Below, piece after piece: positions 42,219-50,329 of a DNA stretch of 64,000 nt. The position numbers were made by a program, and so were the translations under genes. Positions within the stretch are counted from its first letter, which is position 1. Every line of letters starts with the position of its first letter. This DNA is from Natronomonas salsuginis (GTDB lineage Archaea > Halobacteriota > Halobacteria > Halobacteriales > Haloarculaceae): NCBI RefSeq assembly GCF_005239135.1, contig NZ_QKNX01000001.1, positions 310,001 to 374,000 of the forward strand, read 5' to 3'. The notes under the pieces are model-generated. The model worked only from the letters and a program-made list of their open reading frames with translations. It did no database searches and was not told where the DNA came from.

Positions 42219-42920
42219 ATGGACTCCGCCGCACTGCTCGATCTGCTCGGCAACGAGAACCGTAGGCGGATCCTGCGATTGCTCTCGCGGAAGCCCTGTT
42301 ACGTTACGGAGATCAGCGAGTACCTCGGCGTGAGTCCGAAGGCGGTCATCGACCACCTCCGAAAGCTCGAAGAGGCCGGGCTAGTCGAATCGCACGTCGA
42401 CGATGGCCGGCGAAAGTATTTCTCGATCGCCAGAAACCTCCGACTGGAGGTGAACGTCTCGCCGTACGAGTTCGGGACGAAGAGCGCCTACTCGGCCTCT
42501 CCGAACCTCGACATCACCTCCTGGCGTCACGTCTCGTTGCACGTCGACCGCGCGAACGCGGCGAGAGACGGGCGTGAGGACGCGCACAGCGGGGCCGACG
42601 ACCGCGACATCGCCGCCCTCGCTGCGGACCTCGAACAGCTCGAACAACTCGAAAACGAGCTCTCGATGGCCCAGAGATGGGTGCAGGGTCGGCTCACGGA
42701 CACGCTGGATCGAATCAGCGCACACTTCGAGGGGGTCGACGGGCGTTTCTACGGCGACCTCCTCCGCGGGCTCGCATGCGGCCCGGAAACGGCCGAAAGT
42801 CTCGCCAAGAAGGCCGAAGCGCCGCCGGAGATCGTCCGCGATGCGCTCGAGGGGCTCTCGGCGCACGGCGTCGTCGACCGCGACGGCGACCACTGGCGAC
42901 TCGTCGCCGGCGAGCCCTGA
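42219..42920 (+). CDS. ArsR-family winged-helix transcriptional regulator
   Basis: The 233-residue protein opens with an ArsR-type winged helix (LGNENRRRILRLLSRKPCYV and VSPKAVIDHLRKLEEAGLVE). It continues with a hydrophilic region containing a short coiled-coil-like stretch (ADLEQLEQLENELSMAQRWV near residue 140) and ends with a second winged-helix-like segment (ALEGLSAHGVVDRDGDHWRL). Two DNA-binding domains joined by a dimerisation helix would suit long operators. It is divergent from the aIF5B gene; its targets are unknown. Confidence 0.82.
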   Translation: MDSAALLDLLGNENRRRILRLLSRKPCYVTEISEYLGVSPKAVIDHLRKLEEAGLVESHVDDGRRKYFSIARNLRLEVNVSPYEFGTKSAYSASPNLDITSWRHVSLHVDRANAARDGREDAHSGADDRDIAALAADLEQLEQLENELSMAQRWVQGRLTDTLDRISAHFEGVDGRFYGDLLRGLACGPETAESLAKKAEAPPEIVRDALEGLSAHGVVDRDGDHWRLVAGEP

Positions 42921-42928
42921 CCGGCCCT

Positions 42929-43447
42929 TCAGAGCTCTCTTGTCAGCCCGTCTCGGAGGTCCCGGCCGAAGTACATCCCGGCCGCTGCAACGATTGCGCC
43001 GATCCCGCCCGCGAGCGCCGCGAGCGAGATCCCGACGCCGCCGAGGAAAGCCACGACGGCGAAGTCGAGGAGCGTGCTCACGGCGGCGGCGAGTCCGCCC
43101 GCCAGGGCTGTCTCGGCGTATCTGCGCTCCGAGGTGACGAGTCCGAACAGGAACGTTGCGGCGAAGATCCCGAGGAGCCCGGCACCGGGAAGCGGGATCA
43201 CGGTGCCCGCAGCGAAGACGCCGCCCGCGGTGAGGAGCAACGCCGCGAGGAAGATCCGGGGCGCGAACAGCGTCCCGGCGCGCTCGGCGGCGCGGGCACG
43301 GAGGCCTCCCGACGCCTTCTCGGTCCTCGCCCGCGGTCGCTGTCCGTCGGCGTCGGTCTCGAACTCCGGGGCGAGTTCGAACTCGGCGTGGAACTCGTCA
43401 TCGCCGTCACCGGAACGATCCCGAGTCCGGGTTCGATCGCGGCTCAT
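42929..43447 (-). CDS. Four-span membrane protein of unknown function
   Basis: The 172-residue protein has a hydrophilic N-terminal half (MSRDRTRTRDRSGDGDDEFH to about residue 58) and then four hydrophobic spans rich in Gly and Ala (for example FLAALLLTAGGVFAAGTVIP and GGIGAIVAAAGMYFGRDLRD). It resembles haloarchaeal DUF456/DUF5518-like membrane proteins. The start at 43447 was chosen as the first Met of the coding-like segment. It ends 8 nt from the convergent ArsR gene. Confidence 0.65.
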   Translation of the reverse strand: MSRDRTRTRDRSGDGDDEFHAEFELAPEFETDADGQRPRARTEKASGGLRARAAERAGTLFAPRIFLAALLLTAGGVFAAGTVIPLPGAGLLGIFAATFLFGLVTSERRYAETALAGGLAAAVSTLLDFAVVAFLGGVGISLAALAGGIGAIVAAAGMYFGRDLRDGLTREL

Positions 43448-43571
43448 ACCGTCCGTTGGATCGCAAGCGGTATCGGTCTTTCCCACCCGGTAGCGACGAG
43501 ACGCCTCCGGCGATCCCGGCACGTTCGTCTGGTTAGCCAACAGTTGTGACCCCGTGGCCCCACACGAACGT

Positions 43572-44339
43572 ATGAGTACATCCGATGGCGGACACCGCAG
43601 CGAGGCGGTCGCGGCTATTGCCGACCGCGAGTACGGGACCGCGGGCGACAGATACACCCGCGCCGGGAGGCGCGTCCTCGCCGACCCCCGCCCCGACGTC
43701 GACCCGTTCGCCTCCGACCCGAAGGGCTGGGTCGGCATCGGGATCGGGTATCTGGCGACCGCCGCCGTCTGCTACCGCGTGGCCGGGGCGGGCGAGCGAG
43801 CCACTCGACGGAGCGTCGAGGGCATCGCCGTCGCGCGGGACCTCGCCGCCGGCCTGGATCGCCCCGTCCAGCGGGCCTGCCTCGCGGAGTTCGTCGCCGA
43901 CTTCCGGGTGATCGGGGGGACCGGCGACGCGGCCACCGCGTACGACGAGGCGGCCGACGCCTACGAATCCTCGCCGCCGGACGAGCGGGGGCCACAGTAC
44001 TGGGGGACGACGCCCCTCTTCGAGGCCGCCGCCGCGCCAATCAAACAGGTCGCCAGAACCCTGGATAACGGCGAAATTGCCGTCACCTGGGAGGACCTCC
44101 ACGGCTCCGACCCCGCCGATCTCGGGGCCTTCCTCGGTGCGCGCCCGACCTACAAGCGACAGCGATTCCCGGGGCTGTTGGAGCGCGTGACCGAGGCCGG
44201 CGTCCTCGCCGCCCCCCGCGGGACGACGGAGTACTCGACCGACCACCACCGCTGTCCCGACTGCGGGAGCACCGACGTCAACTGGGCCGCCGAGAACACG
44301 CTCTGTCTGCGGTGTTCGCGCCCGACTGCGGAGCAGTGA
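43572..44339 (+). CDS. Haloarchaeal protein with C-terminal zinc ribbon
   Basis: This 255-residue protein has an Ala-rich helical body resembling TPR-like helical pairs (YGTAGDRYTRAGRRVLADPR; AATAYDEAADAYE) and a C-terminal zinc ribbon (HHRCPDCGSTDVNWAAENTL then CLRC). The combination suggests a protein- or RNA-binding adaptor. The start at 43572 (MSTSDGGHRSEAVAAIADRE) follows a short non-conserved extension. I do not recognise a named family. Confidence 0.65.
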   Translation: MSTSDGGHRSEAVAAIADREYGTAGDRYTRAGRRVLADPRPDVDPFASDPKGWVGIGIGYLATAAVCYRVAGAGERATRRSVEGIAVARDLAAGLDRPVQRACLAEFVADFRVIGGTGDAATAYDEAADAYESSPPDERGPQYWGTTPLFEAAAAPIKQVARTLDNGEIAVTWEDLHGSDPADLGAFLGARPTYKRQRFPGLLERVTEAGVLAAPRGTTEYSTDHHRCPDCGSTDVNWAAENTLCLRCSRPTAEQ

Positions 44340-44370
44340 CCGCCCCACACCCAACGTCGACGGATCGGGG

Positions 44371-45021
44371 TCAGATCCCGTAGGGATCGAACGACGGGCG
44401 GGTGTCCGTCCCCCGCGGACAGTCGTACTCCGCTCGGAACCGGTCGGCGAGCTCGCGGCCCGCCGCCGAAAACAGCAGAAGAACGCCGTAGGGCTCCGTG
44501 TGCGTCGACGCGCCCAGTTCGTCTGGATCGAGGAACACCGCCTCGGCGGCCGGATCGCCGACGCCAGGGATCGACTCGAAGAGGTCCTCGAGCGGCAACA
44601 GCCCAGTCAACACGTTCGGGACGAACGCGCCTTCGGGCAGCGGTTCGCGGGGCTGCAGACAGCAGACCCCGACCGGGTCGTCGCCCGCGGTCATGGTGAC
44701 CGAGATGGGTTCCGTCGCTCCTGGCTCCCAGGCCTCCCGGGCAACGTCGGGCGGCGTGACGCCGACGGCAAAGCCCGCGTCGACGCGGTCGAGCCGTTCC
44801 AGCGCCGTCAGCCGCCAAGGCTCCGACTCGGCCGCGGGATCGCCCTCGAGGGTCGCCTCGATCCGATCGCCGGTTCGGAGCTCGTCGACCGATGGCTGCA
44901 ACCCGCCGTAGCCGGACTGGTAAACGGTGTAGAGCGTAGGCGCGTCCGTTGACTGGAGGTTGTAGTGGGGCACCGACTCGAAGACGCGATAGACGCGGAA
45001 GGTCCCGGAGCGTTCGGCCAT
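44371..45021 (-). CDS. Haloarchaeal conserved protein (DUF6663-like)
   Basis: This 216-residue soluble protein starts MAERSGTFRVYRVFESVPHY and has a beta-rich pattern (YQSGYGGLQPSVDELRTGDR, an OB-like stretch). Further on it has VCCLQPREPLPEGAFVPNVL and a C-terminal domain. I recall the family as DUF6663; the function is unknown. It lies 78 nt after the SDR gene on the same strand. Confidence 0.65.
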   Translation of the reverse strand: MAERSGTFRVYRVFESVPHYNLQSTDAPTLYTVYQSGYGGLQPSVDELRTGDRIEATLEGDPAAESEPWRLTALERLDRVDAGFAVGVTPPDVAREAWEPGATEPISVTMTAGDDPVGVCCLQPREPLPEGAFVPNVLTGLLPLEDLFESIPGVGDPAAEAVFLDPDELGASTHTEPYGVLLLFSAAGRELADRFRAEYDCPRGTDTRPSFDPYGI

Positions 45022-45099
45022 GTTCGCACGACGGGTTCCAGCGGCCTCCGTCTTCCGGCCCGATGGCTCGCGATCTCGTATCTCGTCCCGGCAGAGCCC

Positions 45100-45843
45100 T
45101 CAGCGCTCGGGCAAGCGCCCCCCGTCGATCGCGACGTTCTCGCCGCTTACGTACTCGGCCGCGTCGCTCAGGAAAAACAGCGTCGGCGCGGCGACGTCGT
45201 CGAAGCTGGCCGCCCGCCCACGCGGGAACGACGACACGTCGGAGACGGTGTTCTCGACGGCGAACGGCGAGACGGCGTTCACCGTGACGCCGTCGTCTTG
45301 GGTGTCGGCGGCCGCCATCCGAGTGAACATCAACACGCCGGTCTTCGCGACGAAGTAGGGGAAGTTCACCGGGTGAGCGTGCATCCGGTCGCTGTCGGCG
45401 AAGCCGACGTTGACGATCCGGCCCCACCCGGACTCGCACATGGCGGGGAGCGCACGCCGCGAGCAAAGCACCGTCCCGTAAAACGTCGTTTCGACGACGT
45501 TTCGCCACGACTCCCACTCTATTTTCGTCCAGTGTCGGGCGTCGAAGTCGCCGACGTTGTTGATCAATACGTCGACCGGTCCCAGTTCCGACTCGACGGC
45601 CTCGAACATCGAGTCGACGTCGTCCGGGTCAGTGATGTCGGCGCCGACGGTGACGGCGTCGACGCCGCGCTCGCGCGCTTCCGCTGCGGTGGCCTCCGCG
45701 GCAGCGTCGCTCTCGTTGTAGTGGACCGCGACGTTCGCACCACAGTTGGCGATCCGAAGCAGTAGTTCCCGACCGACGCGTTTCGCGCTGCCGGTCACGA
45801 GCGCCGTGCGTCCGCTCAGGTCCGGTGACAGGGACATAGACAA
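45100..45843 (-). CDS. Short-chain dehydrogenase/reductase (pteridine-reductase-like)
   Basis: This 247-residue Rossmann enzyme has the cofactor loop TGSAKRVGRELL, the NNVGD motif, and YFVAK as the YxxxK catalytic pair, with Ser in NVGFADS. The SAKRVGR form of the glycine loop is typical of PTR1/FolM-like NADPH-dependent pteridine reductases, so a pterin or dihydrofolate substrate is possible. The start gives MSMSLSPDLSGRTALVTG. The upstream FAD oxidoreductase gene is 66 nt away on the same strand. Confidence 0.75.
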   Translation of the reverse strand: MSMSLSPDLSGRTALVTGSAKRVGRELLLRIANCGANVAVHYNESDAAAEATAAEARERGVDAVTVGADITDPDDVDSMFEAVESELGPVDVLINNVGDFDARHWTKIEWESWRNVVETTFYGTVLCSRRALPAMCESGWGRIVNVGFADSDRMHAHPVNFPYFVAKTGVLMFTRMAAADTQDDGVTVNAVSPFAVENTVSDVSSFPRGRAASFDDVAAPTLFFLSDAAEYVSGENVAIDGGRLPER

Positions 45844-45909
45844 CGTAGGGGGCTCGCCGTCTTGAACCGACGGGTGGCGGCGACGCTCTCCTCACGTCCA
45901 GGCCTCGGA

Positions 45910-46947
45910 TCAGATCGAGTGCGCGACTCGTTCGCCGACGTCGAGGCCGTTCGAAAGCGCCGCGTGGACTCGTCCCTCACCGGCGACCCAATCGCCGAGA
46001 CAGTACAGGTCGGCCGCTTCGGCCGCGAGCACAGGGTCGCGCGCGACGCCAGCCTCGGGCAGCGCGTACCGCCACCCCTGGTGATCGCTCCACGTCGGCT
46101 CTCCGAGGCGCTCGTCGCCGACGATGTCCGCCGCGAGTTCGGCCAACTCGGCGACGTTCTCGGCGGGGTCGCGGTCGTAGTGCTCGCTCGACCACTCGCC
46201 GCCCGCCTGTACGACGAGCACCGACTCGCCCTCGGGGGCGTGCCCCGTTTTGCACTCCTCGCGGGAGATCCACCCGACAGCGTGGTCCTTTTTGGGATTG
46301 ACGAGCCCGTAGTACGGGCGATCGAGCCGGAAGGGATACCGAAGGACGGCCGTCCAAATCGTCCGATACGGAACCGCTGCGGCCGCCTCGCGGAGCGCGT
46401 CCCCACGCTCGTCGTCCCACTCGGCGTCGTCGAGCAACGCGGCCGTCTGCGGCGCGGGCGGATTCAGACACAACACGTCGAACGGTCCCCACGAGCCGCC
46501 CTCCGCGTCGACGAGCGTCCAGCTCTCGCCATCTCGCCGGATCGTCTCGACGGGCGTTCGTCGGTGAACCGTCGCCTCGGCCCGCTCGAAGAGCCGCTTT
46601 GCGATCTGGGTCAGGCCGGTTTCGTAGCTCCACTTGTGACCGTCCGCGTCGCGCCCCGGCGAGACTGCTCCCGATCTATCGAAGGTGTAGATCGGCTCGG
46701 AGATATCCGCGATTCCGTCCGTTTCCAGCGTCTCGGTGAGGAGTTCGACGACGCGCTCGTCGTCGGATTTGACGTAGTTCGCGCCGTAGTCGTAGATGAG
46801 GCCGTCGCCTCGCCGAGTCGCGGCGCGGCCGCAGAGCCCGCCGGACTTCTCGAGGACGGTCACGTCGGCCTTGGGGACGGTTCGTTCGATGGTGAACGCC
46901 GCGGCGGCGGCGGCCGCACCGGCACCGACGATCCCGATGGTTTGCAT
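45910..46947 (-). CDS. FAD-dependent amine-oxidase/renalase-like oxidoreductase
   Basis: This 345-residue flavoprotein begins MQTIGIVGAGAAAAAAAFTI, a GxGxxG dinucleotide fold, followed by the GG doublet region KSGGLCGRAATRR and the substrate-side YDYGANYVKS. The C-terminal LYCLGDWVAGEGRVHAALSN is the flavin-closing motif of this superfamily. Size and motifs suggest renalase-like NAD(P)H or amine oxidation; the true substrate is unknown. Confidence 0.8.
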   Translation of the reverse strand: MQTIGIVGAGAAAAAAAFTIERTVPKADVTVLEKSGGLCGRAATRRGDGLIYDYGANYVKSDDERVVELLTETLETDGIADISEPIYTFDRSGAVSPGRDADGHKWSYETGLTQIAKRLFERAEATVHRRTPVETIRRDGESWTLVDAEGGSWGPFDVLCLNPPAPQTAALLDDAEWDDERGDALREAAAAVPYRTIWTAVLRYPFRLDRPYYGLVNPKKDHAVGWISREECKTGHAPEGESVLVVQAGGEWSSEHYDRDPAENVAELAELAADIVGDERLGEPTWSDHQGWRYALPEAGVARDPVLAAEAADLYCLGDWVAGEGRVHAALSNGLDVGERVAHSI

Positions 46948-47045
46948 ACCTCTCCGGACGTGCCGAACGCACTAAAACACCGGTTTCGCGGTCATCCGCG
47001 ACGGCGTATCCCAACGATTAGAACCCTCATCGATGGAGGACGACC

Positions 47046-47285
47046 ATGGTCAGACGGCGGCTCGGGACGAGCCTCTACGCCGGGGTGTTGTTCACCGCGC
47101 TCGGGCTGCTCCCGTGGGCGAGCGGCCGGCCGTTCATCTTCCCGAGTCTCGGTCCGTCAGCGTTCACCTTGACATTCGACCGGGCCCGAACGTACCGGGT
47201 CGTCGGTAGCCACGCCATCGACACAGTCGCCGGGTTCGCGCTCGGAGTCACACCCGCGATCGTGGGGTCGTTCTTCGATCGTTGA
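47046..47285 (+). pseudogene. Truncated HPP-family membrane protein
   Basis: The 79-codon frame begins like an HPP-family protein: LYAGVLFTALGLLPWASGRP and FIFPSLGPSAFTLTF, which includes the family's PxxGPSAF signature. It stays in register to YRVVGSHAIDTVAG. The remaining spans are missing; the sequence runs into an unrelated minus-strand MoaD-like fragment, and the stop codon is fortuitous. An HPP protein would be expected to continue for about 80 or more residues. Confidence 0.6.
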
Positions 47286-47544
47286 TCGCCACGCGAGCGA
47301 ACGCGCGCGCCCGTTCGCCCTCGGGGTTCTTCTTCCGGGTCCCCGACGGGTCGCCGTCGGTCGGAGCCCAGCCGCCCGTCGTCGCGTCCGCTTCGGTCTC
47401 GGCGATGGGCATGTCCGCGACGTCGTACTCCTCGAAGAAGACCTTCAAGAAGTCCCGGAGCGTCGATCCCTCGAAGGTGTACTCGAAGCTGTGCTTGCCG
47501 ATCTCAGTCCTGACGTTGCCGGTACATCGGACCTCGACGGTCGT
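47270..47544 (-). pseudogene. MoaD/ThiS-like ubiquitin-fold protein fragment
   Basis: The minus-strand frame reads TTVEVRCTGNVRTEIGKHSF followed by EYTFEGSTLRDFLKVFFEEY and later KNPEGERARAFARVAINDR. This resembles the first two-thirds of a haloarchaeal MoaD-type protein. Both an ATG and the terminal region with the Gly-Gly end are missing. The 3' end of the fragment is fused to the truncated HPP gene. Confidence 0.5.
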
Positions 47545-47807
47545 TTGCGTCCTCGACGCCCGCCGGGAGATCGCAGTCGTACCCTGCCGGAACGTACGCG
47601 CAAAGCGGATCGCTCGCGAGCGGGTCCCCGGTGGTCGCGAACGCCCGCGAACGGCTGCCGAAATGGACGACGACGTGACCGTGGTACAGCTCAACGACCG
47701 AGAGCCGCAGTTTCTCTACCGAAGCTCGATGACAGAGGATACACCTACGCGACGATCGAAACTGACGACAGCGCCGTGACCGCGATCTGGGAGTAGCCGT
47801 TAGGCCG
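47545..47807. other. Decayed coding sequence of unknown family
   Basis: On the plus strand MDDDVTVVQLNDREPQFLY (ATG at 47664) shifts by one frame into PKLDDRGYTYATIETDDSAV before the TAG at 47794-47796. The codon pattern is protein-like on both sides of the shift, so this looks like the end of a broken gene. I do not recognise it. Nothing else is evident in this stretch. Confidence 0.35.
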
Positions 47808-48041
47808 TTACCGCTTCGGGAATCGGGCGACGAACTCGTTCGGATGTCGCTGTTCGACCTCGTAGCCCTCGGCGTCGAAGGCCTCAACCTCCGCTTGGAA
47901 CTCGCAGAACAACGGCTTCGGTTCGTGGTCCTCGAGGATCGTCAGCGTCTCGCCGGGCGACCACTCCCCAAAGGCCGAGTGGATCTTTGGGTGGCGCTCC
48001 GCCGGCGGGACGTCTCGAACGTCGAGTGTGGTACCGGACAT
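47808..48041 (-). CDS. DUF2249 domain protein
   Basis: This 77-residue protein matches DUF2249: LDVRDVPPAERHPKIHSAF with the conserved Arg/Pro/His, then ETLTILEDHEPKPL and terminal EFVARFPKR. DUF2249 has a TusA-like fold and is often found near hemerythrins and nitrogen-oxide or low-oxygen genes. The full domain is present and the start codon is the first Met. Its placement close to a NarO/DmsR-type regulator agrees with that association. Confidence 0.8.
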   Translation of the reverse strand: MSGTTLDVRDVPPAERHPKIHSAFGEWSPGETLTILEDHEPKPLFCEFQAEVEAFDAEGYEVEQRHPNEFVARFPKR

Positions 48042-48160
48042 GCACGCTCGGCTACCCGTTCACCTCCCGAGACGCCGTTGCCGAACACGTTCGGACGGCG
48101 CGATCCCGCCGCCTGAGATCCCCCGGGGCGATTTATGTGCCGCGCCTCCAACCGTCGCAC

Positions 48161-48364
48161 ATGACCGACTCCACCAGCGGGTTCGGATCGAAGCGCGGTC
48201 GGGCATCGGGACACCCTTACACCCTCGAAGTGCTCCCGAACGGTCCCGACGATCCGAACGGCGAGTACACGTTCGTCCCGCAGAATGCGGACGGCGACGA
48301 GCGGCTCACCCAGTGGATCAGCGCTGACCGAGGAGTGATCGTCGAGCTCTCGGCGTGGCGCTGA
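48161..48364 (+). CDS. Small haloarchaeal protein (DUF7511-like)
   Basis: The 67-residue protein starts MTDSTSGFGSKRGRASGHPY and has the core YTLEVLPNGPDDPNGEYTFV with LTQWISADRGVIVELSAWR at the end. Similar small proteins are common and often multi-copy in haloarchaea. No function is known; I recall a DUF7511 label. A start codon nearer the left edge of the long open frame would add non-conserved residues and was rejected. Confidence 0.6.
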   Translation: MTDSTSGFGSKRGRASGHPYTLEVLPNGPDDPNGEYTFVPQNADGDERLTQWISADRGVIVELSAWR

Positions 48365-48411
48365 CCACCAGCATAAGTCAATGATAAGTATTGGGGGACG
48401 GTTTTCGGCGT

Positions 48412-48864
48412 ATGGCAATCGATCGCCGGACCAAGATGTCGCCCGAGGAGACCGATGCCTTCCTCGGATCCCACGAGACGGGGGTGATGTCGCTCGCGCG
48501 GACGGACGAGCCGTACGCGATCCCGATATCGTACGGGTACGATGCGTCGAACGGGCAGTTTTACACGCGATTGGTCTCGACCCCGGAGAGCGAAAAGCGA
48601 CGATTTCTCGACTCGAATCCGGACGCACGGTTGGTCGTCTACGAGGCCGACGGCGACACGTATCGGAGCGTCATCGCCACCGGGACGCTCGTTCGGATTG
48701 ACCCGCAGGAACTGACCGTCGAAGATGTCCAACAGTACGGCGACGCCAAGCGGCCGCTCTTCGAGATATGGCCGAAACAGAAGGGGGAACTCGATATCGA
48801 ACTCTACCGGCTCGACCCGGAGACGCTCAGCGGCCGTCTCATCGAAATCTCCCGCGAAAAGTAG
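48412..48864 (+). CDS. Pyridoxamine 5'-phosphate oxidase-like FMN-binding protein
   Basis: This 150-residue split-barrel protein begins MAIDRRTKMSPEETDAFLGS and continues HETGVMSLARTDEPYAIPIS, YGYDASNGQFYTRLV and KRRFLDSNPDARLVVYEADG. This is the PNPOx-like pattern of flavin- or F420-binding proteins (the HugZ/NimA-like group). It probably binds FMN or heme and acts as a small reductase. It faces the same way as the DUF7511-like gene 47 nt upstream. Confidence 0.78.
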   Translation: MAIDRRTKMSPEETDAFLGSHETGVMSLARTDEPYAIPISYGYDASNGQFYTRLVSTPESEKRRFLDSNPDARLVVYEADGDTYRSVIATGTLVRIDPQELTVEDVQQYGDAKRPLFEIWPKQKGELDIELYRLDPETLSGRLIEISREK

Positions 48865-48885
48865 CCCGCGCGCTGGCTGCCCGGG

Positions 48886-49023
48886 TCACGCCATCTCGAA
48901 GTGCGTCGCCCTCACGGACTCGATGCACACCGGACAGCCGCTCGAGAGGATCGCCTCTCGCATCGAGGCGTTGACCTCGATCTCCTGTTTGCAGTCGGGG
49001 CAGACGAAGATGTACGTACTCAT
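48886..49023 (-). CDS. Small zinc-ribbon protein (DUF7560-like)
   Basis: This 45-residue protein, MSTYIFVCPDCKQEIEVNAS with a later CPVC pair, forms one compact zinc ribbon. Such proteins are frequent in haloarchaea and often accompany transcription regulators. The ATG at 49021-49023 is the only reasonable start. A TATA-like GATATATC lies about 60 nt upstream. Confidence 0.7.
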   Translation of the reverse strand: MSTYIFVCPDCKQEIEVNASMREAILSSGCPVCIESVRATHFEMA

Positions 49024-49156
49024 TGTCGGATCTCGGCCACCGGGCGTGCGGTCGTTTCGCGTGTACGACATTCTATGTGATATATCGATTGGGTTTCGGA
49101 CGGCTGCGGCAGTCGATTCGTGCGATTCGGGTCGGAAGCGCCGAAAGTCGACACTG

Positions 49157-49534
49157 TCAGTCGGCCGCCTCTGGCGTCGCGACACTCGAGGAGAGCCCGA
49201 TGGTCAGGCCCTCGGACTCCCCGAGCGAGATGGTGACGTCGTCGAACGTTCGCCGATACTCGCTCGCGTGTTTGCCGTCGGTGCTGAGCCGAACGCGCTC
49301 TTCGACGAGCCCCGCCTCGGTCAGCTGTTCGAGTTTTCGGTAGGTCGTCGAGCGCGGGACGTCGCACCGCTCGGTCAGCTCGCCCGCGGTCAGCGCCTCG
49401 TCAGTCGTCGCTTCGAGCAGCGCCCGGCAGTCGGGATCCTCAAGCGCGGCCAGGATCGCCCCGCAGTCGGCCACGCTCGAACGGTCCTTCGTCGTCGCTC
49501 GTAGGCCATCTCTCGGGTGAACTTCGGCTGCCAT
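49157..49534 (-). CDS. Winged-helix transcriptional regulator
   Basis: This 125-residue protein has a clear winged helix: DCRALLEATTDEALTAGELT, the recognition helix CDVPRSTTYRKLEQLTEAGL and the wing VEERVRLSTDGKHASEYRRT. The C-terminal tail is short. An inverted repeat (TTACGC N16 GCGTAA) lies 10-37 nt upstream of its start and could be its own operator. It is divergent from the NarO/DmsR-like regulator gene. Confidence 0.78.
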   Translation of the reverse strand: MAAEVHPRDGLRATTKDRSSVADCGAILAALEDPDCRALLEATTDEALTAGELTERCDVPRSTTYRKLEQLTEAGLVEERVRLSTDGKHASEYRRTFDDVTISLGESEGLTIGLSSSVATPEAAD

Positions 49535-49543
49535 TGTCGTGTC

Positions 49544-49571
49544 TTACGCAACGTCCTGTCCGGTGGCGTAA
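49544..49571. promoter_or_regulatory. Inverted repeat between divergent regulator genes
   Basis: TTACGC (49544-49549) and GCGTAA (49566-49571) are perfect inverted 6-mers 16 nt apart, next to the start of the winged-helix regulator gene. A further small palindrome CCCTC-AGTATA-GAGGG follows, and TTTTATAA (about 49592-49599) could serve as a TATA box for the forward gene. Confidence 0.4.
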
Positions 49572-49663
49572 TCCATCCCTCAGTATAGAGGGTATTTTAT
49601 AACGCGGCCGAGGGATTCGCGACAGCAGACAGACTTAGGTGCGTCCGGATTCAAGCCCGCTCG

Positions 49664-50311
49664 ATGGGTTCGGGGATCCGCGCTGAGATCCGCGTCGCCG
49701 CCGACGGGACCTGCCCGATCGTCGAGGCGTCGTCTGATCTCGGTTCGCCGTCATACACAATCGCGCGCGGCGTCACGGGCGGAGCGCCCGACCGGGTCAA
49801 CGAGGAGTTCATGCTCGAGAGCGGCGGCGACCCCGAAGCGAGCGTCGAGTTGACCGAAATCTTCGATTACGGCGCGAAGACGATGTACCGATTCAGCCGC
49901 GAGCGCGGCCGCGGCTGTCCATGCGAAACCGTCGAGCTGTTCGACTGCCCGATCGTCGACCTCCACGCACGCGACGGCTCGCTGTACCTCGTCTTCCACG
50001 CGACCGACATGGAGACGCTTCAGGAGACGATCGTGACGCTCCGGAACCGGTACTCGGCGGTGGACGTGCGACGGCTGCTCCGCAGCGAACACGACGCGCC
50101 CGAGGACGATCTGGTGTTGCTCGACCGGAGCCGACTCACCGAACGCCAACGCGAGGTGCTCGAAACCGCGAACTCGATGGGCTATTTCGAGCATCCGAAA
50201 GGGGCGAACGCCGGCGAGGTCGCCGACGAACTCGGGATCACCACCTCGACGTTCTCCGAGCACCTGGCGGCGTCCCAGTCGAAGTTGATGGACGCGATTT
50301 TGGACATTTAA
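49664..50311 (+). CDS. NarO/DmsR-type HTH_10 regulator with CXnCXCX7C motif
   Basis: This 215-residue Bat-family regulator has a Cys at residue 17 and then CPCETVELFDC, giving C-Xn-C-X-C-X7-C. That is the N-terminal motif reported for haloarchaeal NarO and DmsR, activators of denitrification and DMSO respiration. The C-terminal HTH_10 is complete (LTERQREVLETANSMGYFEH and ADELGITTSTFSEHLAASQS). A redox-sensitive metal or Fe-S site is the likely sensor. No nitrate, nitrite or DMSO reductase is in the window, so its targets lie elsewhere or are the small genes next to it. Confidence 0.78.
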   Translation: MGSGIRAEIRVAADGTCPIVEASSDLGSPSYTIARGVTGGAPDRVNEEFMLESGGDPEASVELTEIFDYGAKTMYRFSRERGRGCPCETVELFDCPIVDLHARDGSLYLVFHATDMETLQETIVTLRNRYSAVDVRRLLRSEHDAPEDDLVLLDRSRLTERQREVLETANSMGYFEHPKGANAGEVADELGITTSTFSEHLAASQSKLMDAILDI

Positions 50312-50329
50312 CCGCGATGACATCTCGGC

